A stretch of 13,776 bases of DNA. Origin: CAZTZL01 sp964617625. GTDB lineage: Bacteria > Zhuqueibacterota > QNDG01 > DSAB01. Below are positions 7,010-13,773 of this stretch, in pieces. The translations under genes and the position numbers were made by a program. Below the pieces are notes generated by a model, which ran no database searches, was not told where the DNA came from, and saw only the letters and a program-made list of their open reading frames with translations. How positions within the stretch are numbered: position 1 is the first letter of the stretch; every line of letters starts with the position of its first letter. The stretch covers positions 1 to 13,776 of the forward strand of contig CAZTZL010000075.1 of the NCBI GenBank assembly GCA_964617625.1, read 5' to 3'.

Positions 7010-7856
7010 AAATATCTCATATCTCTACACTTCTTCATTTACACCTGACAGGCTTGCACTTTCCGATGTTACTTTCAACGTGGCGCCGAATGAAATCCTG
7101 GCCGTTATCGGTCCTCCCGGTTCCGGCAAGACGACACTGATTCAGCATTTCAACGGCCTTTTAAAACCAACTCACGGCAAGATTTATGTCGATTCATTTG
7201 ACCTGACTTGTTCTAAAACGGACATGTATCAGATTCGAAAAAAGGTCGGTCTGGTCTTTCAGTTTCCGGAGATTCAGCTTTTTGAGGAGACTGTCTTTGA
7301 TGATATCGCATTCGGTCCCAGAAATTTGGGATTTTCTTCCGATCAGGTCGAGGAGAGGGTTAAGCAGGCGATGCAGACGGTCGGGTTGGGATTTGAACAG
7401 TTTGGGAAACGGTCTCCGTTCCATTTAAGCGGAGGAGAGAAGCGGAGAGCCGCGATTGCCGGGGTGCTTGCCATCGAACCTCAGATTCTAATTTTGGACG
7501 AACCCACAGTCGGGCTGGACCGGGTTGGCACAGATTTGATTGAAAAGGTGATTATACAATACCATCATCAAGGGAAGATGGTCATACTGGTGTCTCACGA
7601 TATCGATCTTGTGGCCAGACTGGCACCAAGAATCATTATCATGGAAGCCGGCAAGATCATTTATGACGGTTCGCGCGAGGCATTATTCGGGGAAAACCGT
7701 TCGCTTTTATCAGGTGCCGGATTTGACCTGCCGGAAATTCCCAAGTTCATGGAGAAGATAAAAGAAAAAGGATATTCTTTGAAGACGGATCTTTATACGG
7801 TCAAAGAAGCGAAAAAGGAATTACGAAAATGTCTCTTTAGCAAACAGGAAGGATGA
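6993..7856 (+). CDS. ECF/CbiO-type ABC transporter ATPase 2
   Basis: A 287-residue ATPase of the EcfA2/CbiO type, probable heterodimer partner of the gene before it. All catalytic motifs are intact: Walker A GPPGSGKT (40-47), Q-loop VFQFPEIQLF (88-97), signature LSGGEKRR (145-152), Walker B ILILDEPT (165-172), D-loop Asp176 and switch His202. After the core, about 60 C-terminal residues (225-287) are rich in charge, as is common in EcfA2, where this part helps dimerise and contact EcfT. I use ATG 6993, which gives an N-terminus (MGIRIENISYLY) like EcfA2 proteins; an in-frame TTG at 6987 has better spacing to AAAGG (6974-6978) and would add two residues. It overlaps the upstream gene by 17 bases. 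The 41-bp gap to the barrel gene that follows holds no terminator. Confidence 0.9.
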   Translation: MGIRIENISYLYTSSFTPDRLALSDVTFNVAPNEILAVIGPPGSGKTTLIQHFNGLLKPTHGKIYVDSFDLTCSKTDMYQIRKKVGLVFQFPEIQLFEETVFDDIAFGPRNLGFSSDQVEERVKQAMQTVGLGFEQFGKRSPFHLSGGEKRRAAIAGVLAIEPQILILDEPTVGLDRVGTDLIEKVIIQYHHQGKMVILVSHDIDLVARLAPRIIIMEAGKIIYDGSREALFGENRSLLSGAGFDLPEIPKFMEKIKEKGYSLKTDLYTVKEAKKELRKCLFSKQEG

Positions 7857-7897
7857 TAAAAACTGGATTGTAGAAAAGAAAAAATGAAGGAATTTAA

Positions 7898-8500
7898 ATG
7901 AAAAAAATTTCAATTATGATTTTTTTAATGATGACGACATCGGTCATTGCCTCCGATATTTCTTTAAGTATCCGGCCAAATATCGGTATACAAATTCCTT
8001 CCAGCAATATTTTGAAAGATTATTATGACAGGAATGCGATCGTTAATTATGGAGCAACAGGATTATTCATTAATAGAAAACTGAATTGGGGTGTATTTCT
8101 TTCATATACCCAATATCATTTTGAAGCAGATGATCCATCGGTTTTATCCGGAACAGAAGATATCAGAGGTTCATTATTATCTTTTGGTGTTCAAAAATCT
8201 ATCGTGTTAAAGCCTGTTACGGTCTGGGGGCGTATCGGAATGTCCAAACATTTTGACGATCTTGAAGTGTCCAACGAAGATGATAATCGAATTGGTCTTT
8301 GTTTCGGTTTGGGCCTGGATTATAACTTAACCAGAAGATGCGGTGTTTTTAGTGAAGTAATGTATGGATTTGAAAGATTATCCGTACCCGAATATGTCAA
8401 TTGCGATTACTCCAGACACCAAGCCTTCTTATCGGGCAAGACATTCAATACGGGTGGTTTGTTCATTAAATCCGGATTTATGATTACATTGAATCCGTAA
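7898..8500 (+). CDS. Small predicted outer-membrane beta-barrel protein
   Basis: A 200-residue protein with a classical signal peptide (MKK start, hydrophobic 4-15, likely cleavage after VIA18). The mature part alternates polar and hydrophobic residues in short strands such as LSIRPNIGIQ, YGATGLFI, WGVFLSYTQYHF, LLSFGVQKSIVL, VWGRIGM, IGLCFGLGLDYNL, GVFSEVMYGF and FIKSGFMITL. This fits an 8- to 10-stranded barrel of the outer-membrane protein beta-barrel (OmpA/OmpX-like) superfamily. No OmpA C-terminal domain or named motif is present, and I cannot name its function. A ribosome-binding site (GAAGGAA, about 7886-7892) precedes ATG 7898. The gene is visibly more AT-rich than the preceding operon. 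The 41-bp gap after the ATPases suggests possible co-transcription. The fold assignment is inference from sequence pattern. Confidence 0.7.
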   Translation: MKKISIMIFLMMTTSVIASDISLSIRPNIGIQIPSSNILKDYYDRNAIVNYGATGLFINRKLNWGVFLSYTQYHFEADDPSVLSGTEDIRGSLLSFGVQKSIVLKPVTVWGRIGMSKHFDDLEVSNEDDNRIGLCFGLGLDYNLTRRCGVFSEVMYGFERLSVPEYVNCDYSRHQAFLSGKTFNTGGLFIKSGFMITLNP

Positions 8501-8527
8501 TTAAACAGATTGTTTTTATGTTTTCTT

Positions 8528-9415
8528 CTATTTTCCTTTTTCAATCCGGTCAAGCTCATTCTGATCGAATTTGGATGATACGCTTCCCTCATTTTCACTA
8601 TTTTCAGGCAGCATAAGAAAAAGTTTGTCAGCGACATCAATCTGCACGCTTCCTTTTTCGATGATGCAGTCGAGAAGGTGCCCGCCACATGTCCGTGTGT
8701 CATCCAAAAAATGAAAATGGTATCCTGGAACATTGATGCCATTTAAATACTGCGGGAAACGAAATCCAATCACAGTCCCTTCAACCTTTCTGAATTCAAA
8801 AATACTCTGATTCTTAATTACGTCGGCAAGTCTGTGGTAAGGTTTCTTTTGTTCCGGTACACTTCGGGTTTTAACATAGTCGAATGTTCCGTGAATCTTT
8901 ATAGCGTAGATTTTGTCTGCCGGGTACAATATATGGTCCATATGGTCTTGTAGTTTTTCGAGATTTTTTGACTCCTGAATTAAAAAATTGATATCCGGTT
9001 CGTAATTTGTTACGACAGCAAAGGGTGTTTTTAAGGAACCATTGACGTGGCAGACTTTCCCGTCGTATCTAATCTGATAGACCGTGTCCGAATAAACGAC
9101 CATTTCGCCATTCAAGGCCTGGAATGTCCCGAGGCCGAAATCACCGTGTTTGATTAGTTCCTTCATGGTAAGATTCCCGTCGTAACAGCCATTGATCAGT
9201 GCGGCAATCGTGGTTGTCTGGAAAATAACATCCCTGTCGGAGAGTTCGGTTTTGGGGGAACAGCGGGTGAGGTATAAAATAGGCAAGATGAGTAAGATGG
9301 ATATCCATTGCATTTCAAAGAAATAAAGTGGAGATCCGATTTTCAATTTTCCGGAGTGATGGACTGATAGTTTTTTGATATTCATCTGTTTGCGATGTGA
9401 CGGTTCATTTTTCAT
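8528..9415 (-). CDS. Alpha-acetolactate decarboxylase with N-terminal membrane/secretion segment
   Basis: A 295-residue member of the acetolactate decarboxylase family, which converts 2-acetolactate to acetoin using zinc. Diagnostic segments are FQTTTIAALINGCYDG (65-80), HGDFGLGTFQALNGEM (90-105), HGTFDYVKTRSVPEQ (175-189) and VPGYHFHFLDD (229-239) with GGHLLD (244-249). H233, H235 and H246 are the expected zinc ligands; Glu104 and Arg184 match active-site positions. The odd part is the N-terminus: about 34 mostly polar or basic residues, then a hydrophobic run (37-49) ending in Cys52. It could be a long signal peptide or a signal anchor; Arg at 51 makes a lipobox unlikely. The start is supported by GAGG (9423-9426) 7 bases upstream; internal ATGs at 9385 and 9313 lack such a site. 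No acetolactate synthase or butanediol gene is adjacent. It converges on the barrel gene with a 27-bp gap. Confidence 0.92.
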   Translation of the reverse strand: MKNEPSHRKQMNIKKLSVHHSGKLKIGSPLYFFEMQWISILLILPILYLTRCSPKTELSDRDVIFQTTTIAALINGCYDGNLTMKELIKHGDFGLGTFQALNGEMVVYSDTVYQIRYDGKVCHVNGSLKTPFAVVTNYEPDINFLIQESKNLEKLQDHMDHILYPADKIYAIKIHGTFDYVKTRSVPEQKKPYHRLADVIKNQSIFEFRKVEGTVIGFRFPQYLNGINVPGYHFHFLDDTRTCGGHLLDCIIEKGSVQIDVADKLFLMLPENSENEGSVSSKFDQNELDRIEKGK

Positions 9416-9444
9416 ATTTTTGCCTCAACTGGTTTTGATAAAAA

Positions 9445-9480
9445 ATTATATTTTTATTCGTGCTAAAAATCATATTCTTT
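9445..9480 (-). promoter_or_regulatory. Candidate promoter of the acetolactate decarboxylase gene
   Basis: On the minus strand a perfect TATAAT (+ strand 9445-9450) lies 29 bases upstream of the start codon. The -35 region (around 9466-9474) has only a weak match (TGATTT with a 16-base spacer). Placement in the divergent gap between two genes is right. The perfect -10 in AT-rich DNA is suggestive only. Confidence 0.35.
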
Positions 9481-9490
9481 GGTTTGCTTT

Positions 9491-9518
9491 TTGCATATGT
9501 GGAAACAACGGGTAAAAT
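9491..9518 (+). promoter_or_regulatory. Weak candidate promoter of the pilin-like gene
   Basis: TTGCAT (9491-9496) and TAAAAT (9513-9518) are 16 bases apart on the + strand, about 80 bases before the likely pilin start. The gene must be transcribed from this divergent interval because its neighbours are on the minus strand. The -35 match is poor. Confidence 0.22.
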
Positions 9519-9596
9519 TTCTTTTAGTCGATCAATTTTAGTTGCTTTTTGAAATGGGATTTTCCGTCTCCATTCAAAATGAAAGTGACTCTTTAT

Positions 9597-9953
9597 ATGA
9601 AAACAAAAAACTGTCGAAATGCTATCTGTACTGAAAAGGGATTCAGCCTTATTGAGATCATTGTTGTTATCGTTATCATTGGCATTTTGGCTGCCATCGC
9701 GATGGCTCAATATAACAATCTTTCCAACAGCGGGAAAATAGCGGCCTGCCGGTCCAATCAATTTTCAATAGAAACAGCTCAAAAAATATTTTATATTCAA
9801 AATCTTGAAGGTGATATTTCTCATTTTGCCAGTTCTATGGATGAGTTGGCACCCTACTTTCAAAACAATAAAATGCCCGTGTGCCCGCTGGGTGGAACAT
9901 ATGAACTGCTCTCCTGGGGTGGCGTCAGGTGTTCCATCGAAGGCCACAATTAA
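9597..9953 (+). CDS. Type IV pilin / pseudopilin-like protein
   Basis: A 118-residue prepilin-like protein. Its leader ends in TEKG (12-15) and is followed by FSLIEIIVVIVIIGILAAIA (16-35). That is the canonical prepilin peptidase site (G/F) with Glu at mature position 5 and the hydrophobic assembly helix. The globular part is short, with C51, C96 and C112. The end, MPVCPLGGTYELLSW then VRCSIEGHN, resembles a disulfide-closed C-terminal loop common in small major or minor pilins. I use ATG 9597, giving a 15-residue leader; ATG 9579 and TTG 9549 are in frame, and none has a good ribosome-binding site. It stands alone, with no prepilin peptidase, assembly ATPase or platform gene nearby. It ends 9 bp from the convergent phosphatase gene. 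Whether it belongs to a pilus, a type II secretion system or DNA uptake cannot be said. Confidence 0.87.
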   Translation: MKTKNCRNAICTEKGFSLIEIIVVIVIIGILAAIAMAQYNNLSNSGKIAACRSNQFSIETAQKIFYIQNLEGDISHFASSMDELAPYFQNNKMPVCPLGGTYELLSWGGVRCSIEGHN

Positions 9954-9962
9954 TTTAAATTT

Positions 9963-11690
9963 CTATCCAACCGATTTTATGACCAGTAAAGTGATATCGT
10001 CTGTCTGGGGTCCTTTTCCACGAAAGTGTTCGGTTTCGTTTACGATTTTTTCCAAAAGCGCCTGTGCCGAATAATCACTGTATTTCAGCATCAGCTTTTT
10101 AACCCGTATTTCACCAAATTCCTCGTCCTTTTCATCCATTGATTCCGTGATCCCGTCGGTAAAAAAAACGATACGGTCTTTTGGTCTTAAGACAACCTGG
10201 GCCGTTTCATATATCATGTCCGGCATCATTCCCAGAACAATGCCTCCTGCCATCAGTTCCGTGGATTTTCCGCTCCCGTCGATTTTGTAAGGCGGATTGT
10301 GGCCGGCGTTACAATATGTAAACAGATGTTTATGAATGTCCAACACACCATAAAAGAAAGTGATATATTTATCCATGGCTGTATTTTGATGAATGAGGTT
10401 GTTTACCCTTGCGATCATTTCACTGATTTTCATCCCGCTGCAGGCGAGTGCGTGCAGGCTGGCCTGCAGGTTGGACATCAGCAGTGCAGCACCGGCGCCT
10501 TTGCCGGAAACATCAGCGATGGCGATGCCAAATTCGTGTTTGGAAATCGGAATGACATCGTAGTAATCTCCGCCCACCTGTTTGCTTGGTATATTAATCG
10601 CAGCGATTTCGTATCCTTTCGGACAGGGCAGAGTTGAAGGAAGCAGATTCTGCTGAATACTCCGGGCAAGATTAAGCTCCTCCTCGAGACGTTGTTTTTC
10701 AAGCATCTCGTCGAAAAGCCGGGCGTTTTCAATAGAAGTCATGCCCTGATTTCCAAGTGTTTTTAAAAATTCAATATCGCTCTCGTCAAAGTGACTCCCG
10801 GAGATTTTCGGACCGACAGCAAGCAATCCTTTGGTTTCGTTCTGGATCTGCATGGGGACGACGATGGCGAATCCAGACTCCTTTAAGGTGTCGAATTTGT
10901 TAGAATCCTCAAGTATCACAAATTGATCAATATTACACGTTTTTGTATTCAGTTCCAGTTTCGGAGTCACTCCTTTGGCGATCAATACTTCAAATTTTTT
11001 ATCCTCCTTAATCAGAACGATGCATTTGTTGACAAGCAGCTCGCCCATGATCGCGAAGCTCAGCAGACTTCCTATCTTCTTTTTGTCCAGAGTGGTATTG
11101 AGTTCCCGGCTGATGTCGAATATCGTGTTGAGCTGCTGGATTTTTCTGTCAAGGCGGTTGTTCACACCCTGTATTTCTTCCACCATGAGACCGTTGGAAA
11201 CGGCGGAAGCGGCGATGTTGGAAAGCGAGTCCAGGAATTCAAACTCTTTCTCTTCAAAATCAATGTCTCCGATTTTCTTTCCAAATCCGACAATGCCAAT
11301 GATTCCCTGCGAGGATGTCAGGGGGAAAATTAGTTTGATCTCAAATTCACGGAAAAAATCGATCCACTTGTTATCTTCTTTTATCTCGTCCGTCAGGACT
11401 GCGTAGGAGGGGGGAGAATCGATTCTCAGGGATTTCTTGAGAAGTGTCCGCGGAAGGCCCTTTAGCTCTTCGACGTAGAATTCGTTGTCCTCTTCCTTTT
11501 TAAGCAGAATGATTCCCCGGCTGATCAACAGGTGTCCCATCGAGATGCGGAGGAAACTTTCCAAAATTGAACGCAGGTTCAGTGACGAGGAAAGCGACCG
11601 GCTGATCTCGAACAGGGCCGTCAGTTCAAGCAGTCGTTTGTCTAACTGCTGATAGGTTGTTTCATTGTTTGGTTTTTTATCTGAGGGCAT
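9963..11690 (-). CDS. Tandem GAF-domain SpoIIE/RsbU-type PP2C serine phosphatase
   Basis: A 575-residue soluble protein. Residues about 20-170 and 185-325 are two GAF-type sensor domains. Their starts are recognisably repeated (LTALFEISRSLSSSLNLRSI and LNTIFDISRELNTTLDKKKI), so they probably arose by duplication. A helical linker (about 325-350, ending LARSIQQNLLP) joins them to a PP2C-like phosphatase domain with GGDYYD (373-378), DVSGKGAGAALLM (393-405), NAGHNPP (461-467), FTDGITE (510-516) and QTDDITL (562-568). The Asp residues bind Mn/Mg. Such enzymes dephosphorylate STAS anti-anti-sigma proteins, freeing a sigma factor in response to a GAF ligand. The STAS protein at 150-491 is a possible, unproven substrate. 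The start has only a weak GAG upstream. No kinase or response regulator is adjacent. Confidence 0.92.
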   Translation of the reverse strand: MPSDKKPNNETTYQQLDKRLLELTALFEISRSLSSSLNLRSILESFLRISMGHLLISRGIILLKKEEDNEFYVEELKGLPRTLLKKSLRIDSPPSYAVLTDEIKEDNKWIDFFREFEIKLIFPLTSSQGIIGIVGFGKKIGDIDFEEKEFEFLDSLSNIAASAVSNGLMVEEIQGVNNRLDRKIQQLNTIFDISRELNTTLDKKKIGSLLSFAIMGELLVNKCIVLIKEDKKFEVLIAKGVTPKLELNTKTCNIDQFVILEDSNKFDTLKESGFAIVVPMQIQNETKGLLAVGPKISGSHFDESDIEFLKTLGNQGMTSIENARLFDEMLEKQRLEEELNLARSIQQNLLPSTLPCPKGYEIAAINIPSKQVGGDYYDVIPISKHEFGIAIADVSGKGAGAALLMSNLQASLHALACSGMKISEMIARVNNLIHQNTAMDKYITFFYGVLDIHKHLFTYCNAGHNPPYKIDGSGKSTELMAGGIVLGMMPDMIYETAQVVLRPKDRIVFFTDGITESMDEKDEEFGEIRVKKLMLKYSDYSAQALLEKIVNETEHFRGKGPQTDDITLLVIKSVG

Positions 11691-11778
11691 TTGATTCTCA
11701 TCGTATAATTTCTATTAAAATTTTGTGTCTTACATAAAAACTGATTTCATAAAAATTGCTGGAATTAAAAACGCCGAG

Positions 11779-12570
11779 TTATGGCTGATCCGTATATTTC
11801 CACCACGATATTGTCAATATGTAACCGAGTATACTCGTAAAAAACAAGGACAGATAACTCCATTCGTTCAATCGATTTTTCAACTCCTCTCCGGCGGAGC
11901 CGCAGTATATGGCAGGAATGGACCAGGGGAAATATTGACCCCACCCCAGATAAGGAGAAAATTGAGCCAACATTAAAACCATGATTAAAAAACCCAAAGG
12001 AGCCAAATACCCTTTCGCCCATAGAGCAAAAAAGGCAATCCATGTTCCCAGTATCATAGTCAGCAGGACTACGGTAAAATAGATTTTACTATTTTCAAAG
12101 ATAATATGATATTCCCATCCAGACAAGTTTATTATTCTGCCCACGATAAATCCTAATAACAAATCGGAAATGGCAAGACTCAGGCACCAGATCATATAAA
12201 CAATAAATTTCGCATTCAGTATTTTGGCGCGGGAAATCGGCAGTGAAAGTAAATCCCGGTAGGTGTGATCCGCATATTCTCTGCCGAACAAATAGCTGGC
12301 GATAAATCCGAATATGATGATTCCCGCAATACCGGCTCCCTGTGTTAAAAACATGGAAAGATAAGAATCGAAATTTACAGGAGTCGATAACATGGAAATT
12401 TTAACGCTTAAAATACTCGATTTCGGTATCAATTCAGGGTTTTGGATTAAAAACATGATGACTCCGCCCATGACGGGTATCAGAGCAAAGGCTGCAAAAG
12501 TAATCCATAAAATATTTAAATGTCTGAGTTTCAGTAATTCTGACAAAAATGCTCTCTTTAGATCACTCAT
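11779..12570 (-). CDS. ABC-2 type transporter permease (Bcr-type)
   Basis: A 263-residue membrane protein with about six transmembrane helices (near 19-42, 74-95, 121-145, 163-184, 188-205 and 237-256). The segment FGREYADHTYRDLLSLPISR (95-114) after the second helix is the typical coupling region of ABC-2 permeases of the bacitracin/lantibiotic-resistance and NatB-like groups. It starts 10 bp after the stop of the ATPase gene, so the two form an exporter operon and the products should assemble as a 2+2 complex. Substrate unknown: such pairs export peptides, antibiotics, Na+ or lipids. No regulator or two-component system, often found beside Bcr-type pumps, is in the window. Confidence 0.85.
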   Translation of the reverse strand: MSDLKRAFLSELLKLRHLNILWITFAAFALIPVMGGVIMFLIQNPELIPKSSILSVKISMLSTPVNFDSYLSMFLTQGAGIAGIIIFGFIASYLFGREYADHTYRDLLSLPISRAKILNAKFIVYMIWCLSLAISDLLLGFIVGRIINLSGWEYHIIFENSKIYFTVVLLTMILGTWIAFFALWAKGYLAPLGFLIMVLMLAQFSPYLGWGQYFPWSIPAIYCGSAGEELKNRLNEWSYLSLFFTSILGYILTISWWKYTDQP

Positions 12571-12580
12571 GCTTTATGTC

Positions 12581-13483
12581 TCATCCATTCTTTATGGTTC
12601 TTATAAAAAAAGCCTCAAGGTCTTCTTCAAAAATGTAAAGGGTCCGCGGCGTTAAATCTGCATTTACGAGCCATTTACAGATGGATTCGGGTTTATTGAC
12701 GGCACTACCATCGTATACTTCAATCCTGTTTTTTTCATTGATATGTGACGATATATTTTTATTCTTCAGCAACTCCACAGCCTTTGGATTGTCGTGTGTT
12801 TCGATGATCAGCCTTTTCATGACCTGTCGTTCCAGTTCATCCGATTTTAATTCTTTGATGAGTTTGCCGTTGTGGATCATGCCGATTTTTGTGGCCAGCT
12901 TGGCAAGTTCGCCCAGGATATGGCTGGATATAAACACAGTGGTTCCCTGCCTTGAAAGTTCTTTCAGCATTTCCCGAATCTCGATGATGCCTGCAGGGTC
13001 CAATCCATTCATGGGTTCGTCTAAAAGCAGCAGTTTGGGCTGGTGCATTAATACTTTTGCCAGTCCCAGTCTCTGCAGGTTTCCCAGCGATAAATGTTTT
13101 GCGCGGGTATTTTGATAATTCGAAAGTTCCAATCTTTCGATTACCTTGTCTATTGGTTTTTGGTCTTTTAATTTTCGTAAATGCCGGTATACTTCGAGGT
13201 TTTCCCTCACTGTCAGGTTTGGGTAGGTATATGTGGCCTCGACCAGATAGCCCACTTGATTCCATTGGTCGAATTTATTTTTGATATTTTTTCCAAACAA
13301 CTGAACGGTTCCCAGAGTCGGTTTAATCATTCCAAGCAGCATTCTGATTGTCGTGGTTTTCCCTGCGCCGTTTAAGCCGACGAAGGCGTATATTTCCCCG
13401 GGGTCCACTTCAAGGGATATGTCATTGACTGCTGTCAAATCTTTAAATCTTTTGGTTAATTGATGGGCCGTGATGACTCTCAT
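12581..13483 (-). CDS. ABC transporter ATPase (BcrA-like)
   Basis: A 300-residue ATPase for the exporter. Motifs: Walker A GLNGAGKT (36-43), signature LSLGNLQR (131-138), Walker B LLLLDEPM (151-158), D-loop NGLD (159-162), switch SSH with His188. Where most ABC ATPases have a Q-loop Gln, this one reads GYLVEATYTYPNLTVREN (78-95). A Glu there is a hallmark of the BcrA-type family, as is LSLG in place of LSGG. Residues about 215-300 form a C-terminal domain beyond the core. I chose ATG 13483 because AGG (13489-13491) lies 5 bases upstream; the in-frame ATG at 13507 has no ribosome-binding site and adds eight residues not typical of the family. It is the first gene of the two-gene exporter operon. 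Confidence 0.9.
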   Translation of the reverse strand: MRVITAHQLTKRFKDLTAVNDISLEVDPGEIYAFVGLNGAGKTTTIRMLLGMIKPTLGTVQLFGKNIKNKFDQWNQVGYLVEATYTYPNLTVRENLEVYRHLRKLKDQKPIDKVIERLELSNYQNTRAKHLSLGNLQRLGLAKVLMHQPKLLLLDEPMNGLDPAGIIEIREMLKELSRQGTTVFISSHILGELAKLATKIGMIHNGKLIKELKSDELERQVMKRLIIETHDNPKAVELLKNKNISSHINEKNRIEVYDGSAVNKPESICKWLVNADLTPRTLYIFEEDLEAFFIRTIKNG

Positions 13484-13621
13484 TTTTACCTGACTATTTT
13501 TAAACATACAGTCTAACTGACAATGTGTTAATTAATCAATTCTTCTTACAGTTGCCGTTTTTAAAGATACTCAACTTGTGATATTTATTTAAGAATGACT
13601 GTGTGAGAAATTGTATTTAGT

Positions 13622-13666
13622 TTGTCGTTTCGAAAGAGTCCTCTTTCCCCTTGTTGTCATCTCGAA
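13622..13666. repeat. Two partial copies of the TTGTCATTTCGAA repeat
   Basis: TTGTCGTTTCGAA (13622-13634) and TTGTCATCTCGAA (13654-13666) each differ by one base from TTGTCATTTCGAA at 13687-13699. The spacing is 32 and 33 bases. Just upstream, GACTGTGTGAGAAATTGTATTTAG (around 13597-13620) resembles the interior of the complete element (GACTGAGAAATCTTTTAG). These look like fragments of earlier copies. Apart from these repeats, the stretch 13484-13684 holds no gene that I can support. Confidence 0.55.
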
Positions 13667-13684
13667 TTTTCTCACTATTCACTT

Positions 13685-13773
13685 GCTTGTCATTTCGAAG
13701 GAGTGAAGCGACTGAGAAATCTTTTAGTTATAAGATCTCTCATCCCGAAACTTCGGGATTCGAAATGACAAGC
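13685..13773. repeat. 89-bp palindromic (MITE/REP-like) element
   Basis: GCTTGTCATTTCGAA (13685-13699) and TTCGAAATGACAAGC (13759-13773) are a perfect 15-bp terminal inverted repeat. Inside it, GAGAAATCTT (13714-13723) pairs with AAGATCTCTC (13732-13741) with one mismatch, and ATCCCGAA/TTCGGGAT (13742-13749 and 13752-13759) forms a perfect 8-bp hairpin with a 2-base loop. There is no coding potential, so any movement would depend on an outside transposase. The unit resembles dispersed GTCATTTCGAA...GAGAAATCT repeats that I recall in intergenic regions of several bacterial phyla. The right end is 3 bases from the window edge. Confidence 0.75.

Noticed and set aside
8528..9415. Acetolactate decarboxylase as a lipoprotein with Cys52 as lipidation site
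   Set aside because: The residues before the cysteine are L-T-R; Arg next to the cysteine does not fit the lipobox consensus, and the N-region is unusually long.
9405..9761. Minus-strand open frame of 118 codons upstream of the acetolactate decarboxylase
   Set aside because: It overlaps the pilin hydrophobic-helix coding region in antisense, is low complexity, and has no recognisable motif or ribosome-binding site.
11725..11976. Plus-strand 83-codon frame between the phosphatase and permease genes
   Set aside because: Most of it is antisense to the permease C-terminus, it has no ribosome-binding site and shows no domain.
13622..13699. Three TTGTC-TCGAA motifs at 32-33 base spacing, which could hint at a CRISPR array
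   Set aside because: The shared unit is only about 13 bases, each upstream copy differs by a base, there are only three, and the last is the end of a palindromic element. No cas genes are present.
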